A stretch of 64,000 nucleotides of DNA, from assembly GCA_031399085.1 (NCBI GenBank), contig JANNOQ010000090.1, positions 99,315 to 163,314 on the forward strand, written 5' to 3'. Below the pieces are notes generated by a model. The model had not been told where the DNA came from, searched no databases, and saw nothing but the letters and a program-made list of their open reading frames with translations. This document shows, piece after piece, positions 17,749 to 25,804 of the stretch (positions within the stretch are counted from its first letter, which is position 1; every line of letters begins with the position of its first letter). The position numbers and the translations under genes are program-made. The stretch is from R-RK-3 sp031399085. Its GTDB lineage: Bacteria > Pseudomonadota > Alphaproteobacteria > Rhizobiales > Rhodomicrobiaceae.

Positions 17749-18318
17749 TTACGGCTCCAGCTCGGTGTCCCAATAAAGATAGTCCATCCAGCTTTCATGC
17801 AGATAGTTCGGCGGAAATAACCGGCCGTTCCGGTGCAGCTCATGCACGGTCGGGCGGTAGGGCGTCTGATGCGGCCACATCTTCGCCTTTTTGGGCATGT
17901 CGCCGCCCTTCTTCAGATTGCACGGCGCGCAGGCCGCCACGACATTGTCCCACCGCGTCATGCCGCCGCGCGAGCGGGGGATGAGATGGTCGAAGGTCAA
18001 ATCCTCCGGCGAGCCGCAATATTGGCAACTGAAGCGGTCGCGCAGGAACACGTTGAACCGCGTGAAGGCCGGATAGAGCGCGGGCCTGACGAACACCTTG
18101 AGCGAAACCACGCTCGGCAGCTTCATCTCGAAGGTCGGGCTGCGCACCGCCTTCTCATAGTGCGAGACGATGTTCACACGGTCCAGGAACACCGCCTTGA
18201 CGGTGTCCTGCCAGCTCCACAAGGAGAGAGGGTAGTAGCTGAGCGGCCGGTAATCGGCGTTGAGAACCAGGGCCGGAAACGCCTCAGGCGGGGATGATGC
18301 GTGTGCTAGGGCGGTCAC
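17749..18318 (-). CDS. HNH endonuclease family protein
   Basis: A 189-residue protein. The HNH core is CQYCGSPEDLTFDHLIPRS, followed by an Asn in RWDNVVAACAPCNLKKG, so a Zn-binding CxxC...CxxC pair brackets the nuclease motif. The start is GTG 18318 with AGGAAAGG about six bases upstream; the frame runs on to 18909 but that part is not protein-like. Close homologues of the same length, ending in the same WMDYLYWDTELEP tail, are common single-copy chromosomal genes in this order, so a housekeeping role is more likely than restriction or homing. The substrate is unknown. Confidence 0.88.
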   Translation of the reverse strand: MTALAHASSPPEAFPALVLNADYRPLSYYPLSLWSWQDTVKAVFLDRVNIVSHYEKAVRSPTFEMKLPSVVSLKVFVRPALYPAFTRFNVFLRDRFSCQYCGSPEDLTFDHLIPRSRGGMTRWDNVVAACAPCNLKKGGDMPKKAKMWPHQTPYRPTVHELHRNGRLFPPNYLHESWMDYLYWDTELEP

Positions 18319-18576
18319 GTCTGCCTTTCCTGACGGTTGAACCCGTTGGCCTATGCAGAGACGCTCGCACGACGTCGTATGGAGAAGGATACTATATCTG
18401 TGTTGCGGTTCTGTGAAGGCCCTTCGGCGGGACGCTCGCGCTTTGCCGCAGGGCGTCGTAGGTGGCGCGCGTGGAGGCCGGTCGAGGATTTTGCCGCAAG
18501 CGTCTTTTTCTCGGCCCAAGGACCGTATAAAAGTCGCAAGGGGGATTTGGGTCCAGAGCAGGGAAGGGAGATTTCG

Positions 18577-18870
18577 ATGAGCATCGACAACGCAGCGCAG
18601 CGCCGCCACGACGAATTCGTCCGCCAGCAGCATGAGCGCGGCCTCGCCCAGGCCGCCATGCAGACCAACAGCGCCGCTGCCGAACTGATTGCCGAGCGCA
18701 TCGCGGGCAAGCTGGCCGAGCAGAACGATATTATCTACCAGATCGGCCAGAAGCAGGGGCGGACGAGCTTTATTGCGTATTTGTCCCTCGTGATCGCCGC
18801 GGCGGCGGCGGCGGGGCAGTTGTTCGGACCGATTTGGGAGTGGCCGGTTTTTAAGGGGGTTTTTGGGTAG
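18577..18870 (+). CDS. Small protein with C-terminal membrane segment
   Basis: A 97-residue protein starting at ATG 18577, six bases after a GGGAAGGGAG ribosome-binding site. The first 60 residues are polar and helical (QRRHDEFVRQQHERG) and a hydrophobic stretch (about 68-88, AYLSLVIAAAAAAGQLF) should anchor it with the N-terminus in the cytoplasm. No family is recognised. It is divergent from the HNH gene. A TATAAA at 18525-18531 may be its -10 element. Confidence 0.5.
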   Translation: MSIDNAAQRRHDEFVRQQHERGLAQAAMQTNSAAAELIAERIAGKLAEQNDIIYQIGQKQGRTSFIAYLSLVIAAAAAAGQLFGPIWEWPVFKGVFG

Positions 18871-18950
18871 CTGCGGACATCCTGGCTTGCTGGCTCCGAC
18901 GGTGGCCATGTGATGCCGTCGTCGCAGTTCAGGTGAGACCTGTGCTCCTG

Positions 18951-19364
18951 TTACATCCGGAACTGGAACCCTTCCGCGTGCGGCGGTCCCAATTGGCCCT
19001 TTTTTGCAAGCTCGCGCTGCTCGTCAATCAATGGCGCCTCCGCGACTTTCCATTGGCTGAGAGCGGCTGCGGGATCTTTGATATAGGGTGGAATGACCTG
19101 CCTATTGAGCAATAAGCTGTGAAAGGCCGGTTTTTCCTTGGCCGCATGAGCGTTTGCCAGCTGCCGTGCCTGCGTTTCACTCTCGGCAATCACATTAAAG
19201 ACGATTTCGACGTCTCTTGTGTCCTCTTTCCACTCAAGAGTCATTCCATAGTTCTTGAGGCGGGCATCTCTGGCAATTGCGGACTTTTTTGCCGCCGCTT
19301 CGGCAAGGGAACGAAGCCAAGCCAGCGCCTTCATCCAGAACGGTGCGTCGGAAGAGTCTGCCAT
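18951..19364 (-). CDS. Hypothetical protein
   Basis: A 137-residue, mostly helical, charged protein with no signal or membrane segment. The start ATG 19364 has a GGAG eight bases upstream. The middle reads like a small alpha/beta fold (LEWKEDTRDVEIVFNVIAES) and the C-terminus is basic. No family is recognised. The gene is convergent with the small membrane protein gene at 18.6 kb and divergent from the oxidoreductase at 19.7 kb. Confidence 0.55.
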   Translation of the reverse strand: MADSSDAPFWMKALAWLRSLAEAAAKKSAIARDARLKNYGMTLEWKEDTRDVEIVFNVIAESETQARQLANAHAAKEKPAFHSLLLNRQVIPPYIKDPAAALSQWKVAEAPLIDEQRELAKKGQLGPPHAEGFQFRM

Positions 19365-19664
19365 TTAAAGCTCCAAGAAAATTGCTCTGTATAATGATAG
19401 TAATTGAACGGACTAACCCAATTTTGTGCAGCGATTCATCTAACCTAAAGGAGCTGCTGCTTCCTTGTTCACAGCGATCCCCGTGCTTTGTACTCAGCCA
19501 GCGTGGGACAAACAAGGCTGTTAGACACGTCTCATCTTGGCCTAAAGCCGAAGCGCCATTGATCGTCTGTTTCACTCACGATCCCGAGGGTATTGGCGAT
19601 TTGCATTTGAACTCCGCAACCGCTCAGACGGTTTAGGGTGCTCGCAACCTGAAAGTACGCCCCT
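19365..19664. other. Intergenic region before the FAD oxidoreductase
   Basis: Three hundred bases, lower in GC than the surroundings. Short frames exist on both strands but look random in composition. I see no RNA gene or strong promoter. Confidence 0.4.
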
Positions 19665-20876
19665 TTGCTCACCCGCCCCAAAAACCTCTCCACCGGCACC
19701 CCTATATGGTCAGCCTACGCGACCCCCTCCATCACTACGCACCGCCTCACCGCCGACCTGACCACCGATGTCGTCGTCATTGGCGCCGGGGTCAGCGGCG
19801 CGATGGTGGCGGAGGAACTGGCTGAGGCCGGCTTTGCCGTCGTCATCCTGGATCGCCGTAAGCCGCTGTCCGGCTCCACGTCCGCATCCACCGCGCTCCT
19901 CCAATATGATATCGACACGCCGCTCACCGAAATGGCGAAAACCATCGGCTTCGACAATGCGGCGCGGGCCTGGCGGCGCTCGAAACTGGGCCTTGAAAGT
20001 CTGGCGGCCAAGACCGCGGCGCTGCAAATCCGTTGCGATTTCGCCCGGCGTCATTCGGTCTACCTGACCGGCGACATCCTCGACGCGGACGGGCTTCGCA
20101 AGGAGCAGATCGCGCGCAATTCCATCGGGCTGCGCACGGAATATCTGACGTCGAAGATGCTGAAGGACCAATATGGGATTAGCCGTCAAGCCGCTTTGGA
20201 CGTCGCCGACAGCATCGCGGTCAACCCTAAGAAGCTCGCCGCCGGCTATTTGCTGAAAGCCATCGAGCGCGGCGCGAAAATTTACGCTCCTACGACCGTC
20301 GCGGCCGTCGAGCCGCGCGTGAGGGGTGTCGATGTCGTCACCGAAGACGGTCCGGCCATCAAGGCTAAGCACGTCATCTTCGCGACAGGTTATGAGCTGC
20401 CGAAATCCGTCAGCCTGAAGCATCATGAGGTGAACTCGACCTGGGCCATCGCCACCCGCCCGCAGCGGGAAAATTTGTGGCCCGGCGAGGCGTTCATCTG
20501 GGAGTCGTCCGATCCCTATCTCTACATCCGGACCACCAAAGACGGCCGCGTCATTTGCGGCGGCGAAGACGAGGAATTTTCCGACGAAGAAAAACGCGAC
20601 ACCTTGATCCCGCAGAAAACCAAAATCTTATCGGCCAAGCTGGCAAAGTTGCTCCCCGACATCGACGCGCGGGCCGACTACGCCTGGACCGGCTGTTTCG
20701 GCGGCACCTCGGACGATCTGCCTTCCATCGGCCCCATCCCCGGAATGGCGAATTGTTATGGAGTGCTCGCGTTTGGCGGGAACGGCATCACCTTCAGCCG
20801 GATCGCGGCGGAAGTCACTAGATCCTACCTCACCGGCAAAACCGATCCGGAGGCCGACCTGTTCGCATTCCGTTGA
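19665..20876 (+). CDS. FAD-dependent oxidoreductase (DAO family)
   Basis: A 403-residue flavoprotein. The dinucleotide-binding motif VVVIGAGVSGAMVAEELAEA is followed by an acidic/basic end (ILDRR), and the C-terminus has the FAD-contacting segment GVLAFGGNGITFS. The layout matches the D-amino-acid oxidase-like amine oxidases (glycine oxidase, gamma-glutamylputrescine oxidase), which oxidise a C-N bond of an amine or amino acid. The start is assigned to TTG 19665 because no ATG or GTG is available before the FAD motif; this is uncertain. The substrate is not indicated by neighbours. It is convergent with the phosphatase gene. Confidence 0.82.
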   Translation: MLTRPKNLSTGTPIWSAYATPSITTHRLTADLTTDVVVIGAGVSGAMVAEELAEAGFAVVILDRRKPLSGSTSASTALLQYDIDTPLTEMAKTIGFDNAARAWRRSKLGLESLAAKTAALQIRCDFARRHSVYLTGDILDADGLRKEQIARNSIGLRTEYLTSKMLKDQYGISRQAALDVADSIAVNPKKLAAGYLLKAIERGAKIYAPTTVAAVEPRVRGVDVVTEDGPAIKAKHVIFATGYELPKSVSLKHHEVNSTWAIATRPQRENLWPGEAFIWESSDPYLYIRTTKDGRVICGGEDEEFSDEEKRDTLIPQKTKILSAKLAKLLPDIDARADYAWTGCFGGTSDDLPSIGPIPGMANCYGVLAFGGNGITFSRIAAEVTRSYLTGKTDPEADLFAFR

Positions 20877-20896
20877 AACGCCCAGGCGACGCAGCC

Positions 20897-21502
20897 CTAT
20901 TTGGGTTTGACCGCCATCGCCAGCTCAACCTCGCGCCCGCGCCCGACCTCGGTAAAAAACTCCTTGATCTGCGGGCGCCGATCGAGCTGATAGCGATAGA
21001 TTTCGCCGACGGTCCCGGTTAATTCGCCGCGCCGCCCCAACTGCTCCTCGCCCAGCTCCAAAATGCGCAGATTGGGCCACGCCTTATCGCGGATCGCGAG
21101 AACTTCGTACAGCACGTCGCGCCCCGACATATGCGGCTGGGCCTGAGCTAGCAACAATGTCATTGCAGCGGTCGAGCGCGACACGCCCATATGGCAATGA
21201 ACCAGCAAATGCCGCAGCGCCTCGGGATCGCGCAAAATATCGCGCCCAAAGCTCAGCACTTGCTCAACATCCTGCGGCTGCGGTGCGTCCGCGCCAGGGC
21301 CGTCCTCGATCACATCCTTAAAGCGCAATTCGAGCTTGGCGTGCTCGCCATAAGCGCCGAAAGCCTCCGGCTCCTGGTGATCGGGGTCGAGAATCGACAG
21401 CACGTGGCTCACCTTGCCCTCGGCGTGGCAGGACAATTCCTCGATGCCGCAAATCGTAATCTGGAATGGCAAGTGAAGTTTGGTGGAGATGGTATCTGGC
21501 AT
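20897..21502 (-). CDS. Dual-specificity/tyrosine phosphatase-like protein
   Basis: A 201-residue cytosolic protein with the cysteine-phosphatase signature HCHMGVSRS, in which Cys is the nucleophile and Arg binds phosphate. The order of helices after the P-loop resembles small dual-specificity phosphatases. The general acid is probably an Asp in the DPDHQEPEAFGAYGEHAK region but cannot be fixed by eye. The native substrate could be a phosphotyrosine, a phosphoinositide or a nucleotide. It stands alone on the minus strand and is divergent from the DUF4399 gene. Confidence 0.82.
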   Translation of the reverse strand: MPDTISTKLHLPFQITICGIEELSCHAEGKVSHVLSILDPDHQEPEAFGAYGEHAKLELRFKDVIEDGPGADAPQPQDVEQVLSFGRDILRDPEALRHLLVHCHMGVSRSTAAMTLLLAQAQPHMSGRDVLYEVLAIRDKAWPNLRILELGEEQLGRRGELTGTVGEIYRYQLDRRPQIKEFFTEVGRGREVELAMAVKPK

Positions 21503-21695
21503 CGGTCATAGCCCTGTTTTCATGATTATGACACATGGACCATAACACGCGCATGTCAATACGACCGATGCTTGCGTGCAGAGGGCGAGTGCCAAAAGAC
21601 AACCGCCAGACCCATTGGTGTGACGATAAGTTGCCTGCGTTCGGGCGCCGAGGAGACTATGATGAGGGTCTAAATTGAAGCCTGGGAGGTAGATT

Positions 21696-22127
21696 TTGAC
21701 CAAACTGCTGAGCGCATTGGCTTTCACGACGAGCATCGCCATCGTGTCGGGCACGACTGTCTGGGCCCAAACGCCCGCGCCGAAAGACGCCAAGGTCTAT
21801 TTCATCACCCTCAAAGATGGCGCAACCGTGAAGTCCCCGTTCAAGGTCCAGTTCGGCCTATCCGGCATGGGCGTAGCGCCGGCTGGGGTCGAAAAAGAAA
21901 AGACCGGACACCATCACATCATCATCGACACCGAGCTGACGGCCGAGGAATTGAAAGAGTCGATTATCCTGGATGAGAAGCACGTTCATTTCGGCGGAGG
22001 GCAGACCGAGACGACCCTCACGCTCGCGCCGGGTAAGCACACGCTGCAATTGGTGCTCGGCGACTGGAGCCATATTCCTCACAATCCGCCCATCATGTCC
22101 GACAAAATCACGGTTACGGTCGAGTAG
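21696..22127 (+). CDS. DUF4399 family secreted protein
   Basis: A 143-residue protein with a cleavable signal sequence (cleavage near VWAQTPA). The mature part carries the DUF4399 pattern: KDGATVKSPFKVQFGLSGMGVAPAG, then GHHHIIID, and a C-terminal strand HTLQLVLGDWSHIPH. The His-rich strand may bind metal; this is inference. The start is TTG 21696, supported by GGGAGG five to six bases upstream and by the signal peptide. It probably resides in the periplasm. It is convergent with metY across a strong hairpin. Confidence 0.85.
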   Translation: MTKLLSALAFTTSIAIVSGTTVWAQTPAPKDAKVYFITLKDGATVKSPFKVQFGLSGMGVAPAGVEKEKTGHHHIIIDTELTAEELKESIILDEKHVHFGGGQTETTLTLAPGKHTLQLVLGDWSHIPHNPPIMSDKITVTVE

Positions 22128-22187
22128 GGTTCGGCGCGGACTTTAGGGGCTTCTATCGAGGCGCGGGCCGAGGGTTAAACGATGGCG

Positions 22188-22215
22188 CGCGGGCGGCCAG
22201 ATTAAGCCGCCCGCG
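22188..22215. terminator. Strong hairpin between convergent genes
   Basis: CGCGGGCGGC and GCCGCCCGCG form a perfect 10-bp GC stem with an 8-base loop. It lies between the convergent DUF4399 and metY genes and probably ends both transcripts, although the T-run is poor. Confidence 0.55.
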
Positions 22216-22253
22216 ATCTTAACAACGGAAGCGCGGGGACGATAGAATAGTGT

Positions 22254-23540
22254 CTAAGCTGCCGCGAGCGCCTGCTCTAAATCGGCGATGATATCGGCCT
22301 TATCCTCCAGCCCAACTGACAGGCGCACCACGTCGTCGCCCGCCCCAGCCGATGCCCGCTGCTCGGCGGTGAGCTGGCGGTGGGTGGTGGAGGCCGGATG
22401 GATGATAAGGCTGCGGGTGTCGCCGATGTTGGCCAGGTGCGAGAACAGCTTCACGTTCGAGACCAGCTTGACGCCCGCCTCGTAGCCGCCCTTGAGGCTG
22501 AAGGTGAAGACGGCGCCAGCGCCCTTGGGACAAATCTTCTGCGCAAGGGCGTGATATTTGTTCTCCGCCAGGCCCGCGTAATTCACCCAGGCGACTTCCG
22601 CCCGGCTCTGTAGCCACTCGGCGGCGGCGAGCGCGTTGGTGCAATGACGCTCCATGCGCAAGGGCAATGTTTCGATGCCGGTGAGCACGAGGAAGGCGTT
22701 TAGCGGGGCGATGGCGGGGCCGAGATCGCGCAGGCCCAGCACGCGAGCCGCGATTGCGAAGGCGAAATTGCCGAAGGTTTCGCCCAGAACGACGCCATTA
22801 TACGAGGGCGACGGCGCGGACAAATACGGATAGCGGCCCGATGCGAGCCAGTCGAACGTGCCGCAATCGACCAGCACGCCGCCAATGGAATTGCCGTGTC
22901 CGCCGAGGAATTTGGTCAGCGAATGCACGATGATGTCCGCGCCGAACTCCTTGGGGCGGCACAGATAGGGCGTCGCCAGCGTGTTGTCGACGATCAGCGG
23001 CACGCCGGCTTTTTTCGCCACCGCCGAAATGGCGGGAATGTCCACCACGATGCCGCCCGGATTGGCGATGGACTCGATGAAGATCGCCTTGGTTTTCGGC
23101 GTCACGGCGCGCTCGAAACTCGACGGATCGTCGGCATCGGCCCAAACGACGTTCCAATTGAACTTCTTGAAAGCGTGGTTGAACTGATTGATCGAGCCGC
23201 CATAAAGCTGTCGGGCGGAAATGAATTCGTCGCCCGGCTCGAGCAGCGTGTGGAAGATGAGAAGCTGCGCGCCGTGGCCCGACGCCGCCGCCAGCGCAGC
23301 CGTGCCGCCTTCGAGCGCCGCGATGCGCGCCTCCAGAACCGCCTGTGTGGGGTTCATGATACGCGTGTAAATATTGCCGAAGGTTTCCAGATTGAACAGC
23401 GCCGCCGCGTGATCGGCATTGTCGAACACAAAGGAGGTGGTCTGATAGATCGGCGTGATCCGCGCGCCCGTCGCTGGATCCGGGGCGGCTCCGGCGTGAA
23501 TGGCAAGCGTATCGAAGCCAGGCTGGCGCTCTTGCGTCAT
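22254..23540 (-). CDS. metY: O-acetylhomoserine aminocarboxypropyltransferase (sulfhydrylase)
   Basis: A 428-residue PLP enzyme of the Cys/Met metabolism family that makes homocysteine from O-acetylhomoserine and sulfide. The PLP lysine is in IIVHSLTKFLGGHG. The N-terminus GFDTLAIHAGAAPDPATGAR and the total length are typical of MetY rather than the shorter MetB/MetC. A GAGGAGG ribosome-binding site precedes the ATG. A 17-codon frame ends 20 bases upstream (see that entry). Regulation by methionine or cysteine supply is likely, but no SAM riboswitch is recognised. Confidence 0.95.
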   Translation of the reverse strand: MTQERQPGFDTLAIHAGAAPDPATGARITPIYQTTSFVFDNADHAAALFNLETFGNIYTRIMNPTQAVLEARIAALEGGTAALAAASGHGAQLLIFHTLLEPGDEFISARQLYGGSINQFNHAFKKFNWNVVWADADDPSSFERAVTPKTKAIFIESIANPGGIVVDIPAISAVAKKAGVPLIVDNTLATPYLCRPKEFGADIIVHSLTKFLGGHGNSIGGVLVDCGTFDWLASGRYPYLSAPSPSYNGVVLGETFGNFAFAIAARVLGLRDLGPAIAPLNAFLVLTGIETLPLRMERHCTNALAAAEWLQSRAEVAWVNYAGLAENKYHALAQKICPKGAGAVFTFSLKGGYEAGVKLVSNVKLFSHLANIGDTRSLIIHPASTTHRQLTAEQRASAGAGDDVVRLSVGLEDKADIIADLEQALAAA

Positions 23541-23560
23541 TGTCGTTTCCTCCTCGGCTG

Positions 23561-23614
23561 TTAATGGGTGAGGGAAACAACTTCTCCGGTGCGACGCAAG
23601 AGCTTTGTCGTCAT
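23561..23614 (-). CDS. Possible leader peptide upstream of metY
   Basis: A 17-codon frame on the same strand as metY, reading MTTKLLRRTGEVVSLTH and ending 20 bases before the metY start. The stop is followed directly by the strong metY ribosome-binding site, so translation of the two could be coupled or the small frame could act as an attenuator. Its own ribosome-binding site is weak. The evidence is position and a clean frame only; no family is claimed. Confidence 0.35.
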   Translation of the reverse strand: MTTKLLRRTGEVVSLTH

Positions 23615-23636
23615 AAGCAAATCAAGAATCCGGCGG

Positions 23637-24524
23637 TCAGGTTCGGATGAAGAGGCTCGCAGCGCGGATCGCGCGTTCGTCCTTTAAAATGGAGAGATGG
23701 CCGGTCTCCAGCTCCAGCATCCGCGCGCCCGGCCAAAGCCGCGCCAACGCGCGGCCTTCGCCGATCGGGCAGACGCGATCTTTGACGCCGTGGAGAATAA
23801 GCAGCGGCGCTGTCATTTTAGGCGCGCCGGCGATGGGATGAACCTCGGTAAATGGAATGCCCAGCCAGCGTTCCGAGGTCTTGACCATCTCGCGCCAAAC
23901 CGCATCGGACATGCCAAGGCCGTTGCGGAAAAACCGCCAATAGTCGTTGAACTGCGCGGGCGGGGCGAGAAGCACGACGCGATCCGCCGCAAGCCCGCCG
24001 AGAAAGGCGCGGATCAGGCCTGCTGCGCCAAGGGAGTGGGCGATGACGCCATGAAACGGGCCGAAACGGTGCGCCGCGGCGTTGATCGCGTTGCCGAAAT
24101 GCACGAGGGAACTAAGCCTGCCTTCAGACTGGCCATGCGCGGGCAAGTCGATGGCGACGGCCCGGAAGCCTGCCTCGGTGATCGGGCCGATCAACTCCGC
24201 CAGATGACCCGCATGTCCCCCCCAGCCGTGGACCAGCAACACGCTGGGCCCTTCGCCCCAGCTATAGGTCGCCAGCTTTAGCCCCATCGATCCGACGGTC
24301 CCGGCTCGTCCCTGGCGCAGAATTGCGCGTTGCGCTTCAGTATAGCGCGGCCGGGGCGGGCTGAAGAAAATCACCCTGCCGAGTTCGCCGCCCAATTTCG
24401 GCGAAATCCCGCTTGCAAGCCGAAACGGCAAGCGAATAAAGGCTGGTATCGGCAGTTTAATAGCATGACCGTTCGTGCTATTTGAGCAGCGTGAAATTGC
24501 CTGATGAAGGTCGGGTATCGCCAT
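23637..24524 (-). CDS. Alpha/beta hydrolase
   Basis: A 295-residue alpha/beta-hydrolase. The oxyanion-hole segment is VLLVHGWGGHAG, the nucleophile elbow is AHSLGAAG (Ser), an Asp lies in the HGVKDRVCP turn and the final His in LETGHLSIL. The start ATG 24524 has AGGAG seven bases upstream. The gene follows the TetR regulator with 26 bases between, so they may be co-transcribed. Oddly, an operator-like palindrome shared with the TetR promoter sits inside the first 25 codons, hinting at a second, internal promoter or a later true start. The substrate is unknown. Confidence 0.87.
   Translation of the reverse strand: MAIPDLHQAISRCSNSTNGHAIKLPIPAFIRLPFRLASGISPKLGGELGRVIFFSPPRPRYTEAQRAILRQGRAGTVGSMGLKLATYSWGEGPSVLLVHGWGGHAGHLAELIGPITEAGFRAVAIDLPAHGQSEGRLSSLVHFGNAINAAAHRFGPFHGVIAHSLGAAGLIRAFLGGLAADRVVLLAPPAQFNDYWRFFRNGLGMSDAVWREMVKTSERWLGIPFTEVHPIAGAPKMTAPLLILHGVKDRVCPIGEGRALARLWPGARMLELETGHLSILKDERAIRAASLFIRT
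24460..24481. promoter_or_regulatory. Operator-like palindrome, copy 2 (inside hydrolase start)
   Basis: An imperfect palindrome with outer arms ATAGCA/TGCTAT and the core TGACCGTTCG. It shares 17 of 22 aligned positions with the palindrome upstream of the tetR-type gene at 25160-25181, so both are probably bound by the same regulator. Confidence 0.5.
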
Positions 24525-24550
24525 GTCTGGCTCCTATGTGGTCTGGATAA

Positions 24551-25150
24551 TTAACGGGCCGCGTTGCGACTCCGAGCCACCAGCGCTTCGAACGACGCGC
24601 GCGCATAATCATCGGCTTTAGCAAGCCTCAGGAATTTCGCCCGGTGCTGATAGGCCATCTCAATGCCGAAAACTTCAAAGACGAACATTTGCGCGTCAAG
24701 ATCGGCGCGGAAATCGCCCTCCTCAATTGCGGTCTGTACGATCCGCGCGAGCGTATCGGCAAACTCCAGTTGCCCGCTGACAAGCTTGTCGCGGACGGGG
24801 CCGGGGCGGTCGTCATATTCGTGGCAGAGCGCCATGTAAATGCATCCCCCGCTAGGGCGGCCATTGGCGATCCAGTCGAGATAGCGCTCGAAAAAGGCGC
24901 GGACGCGAGCTTCGCCGCGCGGTTCGGCCAGGGCAGGGCGGATGACAAACTCGGTTACCCGCGCGCGAATGTCTTCGATGACCTCGAGTTGCAATGCTTC
25001 CTTGGATTTGAAATGCGCAAATAGCCCGCTTTTCGACAACCCCGCCTCGGCGGCCAGGATGCCCAGCGACAGACCCTCCAGACCAACATCCCCAGCTAGC
25101 AGGAAAGCCTTATCGATGATCTCTTTATGGGTGCGTTCGCCTTTATTCAT
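24551..25150 (-). CDS. TetR family transcriptional regulator
   Basis: A 199-residue repressor-type protein. The N-terminal helix-turn-helix spans about residues 10-55 (LSLGILAAEAGLSKSGLFAHF), followed by the helical ligand-binding domain with a C-terminal TetR_C-like region. It precedes the alpha/beta hydrolase gene on the same strand. A palindrome with core CGACCGGTCG lies 16 bases upstream of its start and a near copy lies at the hydrolase, so autoregulation plus control of the hydrolase is likely. The inducer cannot be inferred. Confidence 0.92.
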   Translation of the reverse strand: MNKGERTHKEIIDKAFLLAGDVGLEGLSLGILAAEAGLSKSGLFAHFKSKEALQLEVIEDIRARVTEFVIRPALAEPRGEARVRAFFERYLDWIANGRPSGGCIYMALCHEYDDRPGPVRDKLVSGQLEFADTLARIVQTAIEEGDFRADLDAQMFVFEVFGIEMAYQHRAKFLRLAKADDYARASFEALVARSRNAAR

Positions 25151-25159
25151 TGCACAGTA

Positions 25160-25181
25160 ATAGCACGACCGGTCGGTTTAT
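25160..25181. promoter_or_regulatory. Operator-like palindrome, copy 1 (tetR promoter)
   Basis: The pattern is ATA-N3-CGACCGGTCG-N3-TAT; the inner ten bases are a perfect palindrome. Position just upstream of the TetR-family gene and the typical length (about 22 bp) fit a TetR operator used for autoregulation. Confidence 0.55.
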
Positions 25182-25189
25182 TCAACTAG

Positions 25190-25708
25190 CTATTTCTTAC
25201 CGAGAGAAAGCTTCTGAAAGCCATACTGCCCCAGCACCGGCCGCTGGCTCGAAAGCATACGTGTATTGACTCCAGCCCAGCCGATCTCGCCCGACATGCG
25301 CCCATATTCGATTTTGGGGCAGCGATTCATGACGACCTTTAATCCCGCTGCTTCGGCGAGCCGCGCCGCCTCGTCATTGCGGACCCCGAGTTGCATCCAG
25401 ACGACCTTTGCGCCGATCGCGATGGCGTCTTTGGCGATCGCCAGTGCTGCCTCCGAATTGCGGAAAATGTCGACCATTTCGACGGGCTCCGGAATGTCTC
25501 GCAAGCTGGCGTAAGCCGCTTGGCCTAAAATCGCGCCGCCAGCCTGGCCAGGATTGACGGGGATCACACGGTAGCCCTTGGCGATGAGATATTTCATCGC
25601 GAAATAGCTTGGCCGGACCGGGTTGGCGCTCGCGCCGACCATTGCTATGACCTTGCAATCCTGCAGAATGCCGCGAATGTAGGCTTCGGGATAGCTGTCG
25701 TGGTTCAT
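25190..25708 (-). CDS. CoA-binding domain protein (YccU-like)
   Basis: A 172-residue cytosolic protein with a Rossmann-like CoA-binding domain. The N-terminal VIAMVGASANPVRPSY nucleotide loop, VIPVNPGQAG, and the MVDIFRNSEAAL segment match the YccU family. Residues near the C-terminus (MNRCPKIEYGRM) are also conserved in the family. The biochemical role of the family is not settled. It is transcribed on the minus strand between the TetR gene and the enoyl-CoA hydratase gene, about 95 bases after the latter. Confidence 0.88.
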   Translation of the reverse strand: MNHDSYPEAYIRGILQDCKVIAMVGASANPVRPSYFAMKYLIAKGYRVIPVNPGQAGGAILGQAAYASLRDIPEPVEMVDIFRNSEAALAIAKDAIAIGAKVVWMQLGVRNDEAARLAEAAGLKVVMNRCPKIEYGRMSGEIGWAGVNTRMLSSQRPVLGQYGFQKLSLGKK

Positions 25709-25804
25709 GAAGCGTTGATCCTGCTGGAGGCCGGTTCCAACCTTGCAGATGGGGTTGGCGCGCGCAATGCAAGCATCGCTGATCGCGACAACTCGCCGGT
25801 TAGC

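Noticed and set aside
17749..18318. HNH gene as part of a restriction or homing system
   Set aside because: Same-length homologues with the same tail are common single-copy chromosomal genes in this order; no methylase or intron is present.
18319..18909. Upstream extension of the HNH frame
   Set aside because: It runs antisense through the gene at 18577-18870, has no protein-like composition, and a GTG with AGGAAAGG lies at 18318.
23541..23636. SAM-II riboswitch upstream of metY
   Set aside because: The characteristic SAM-II pseudoknot sequence was looked for and not seen; only the short frame and ribosome-binding site stand out.
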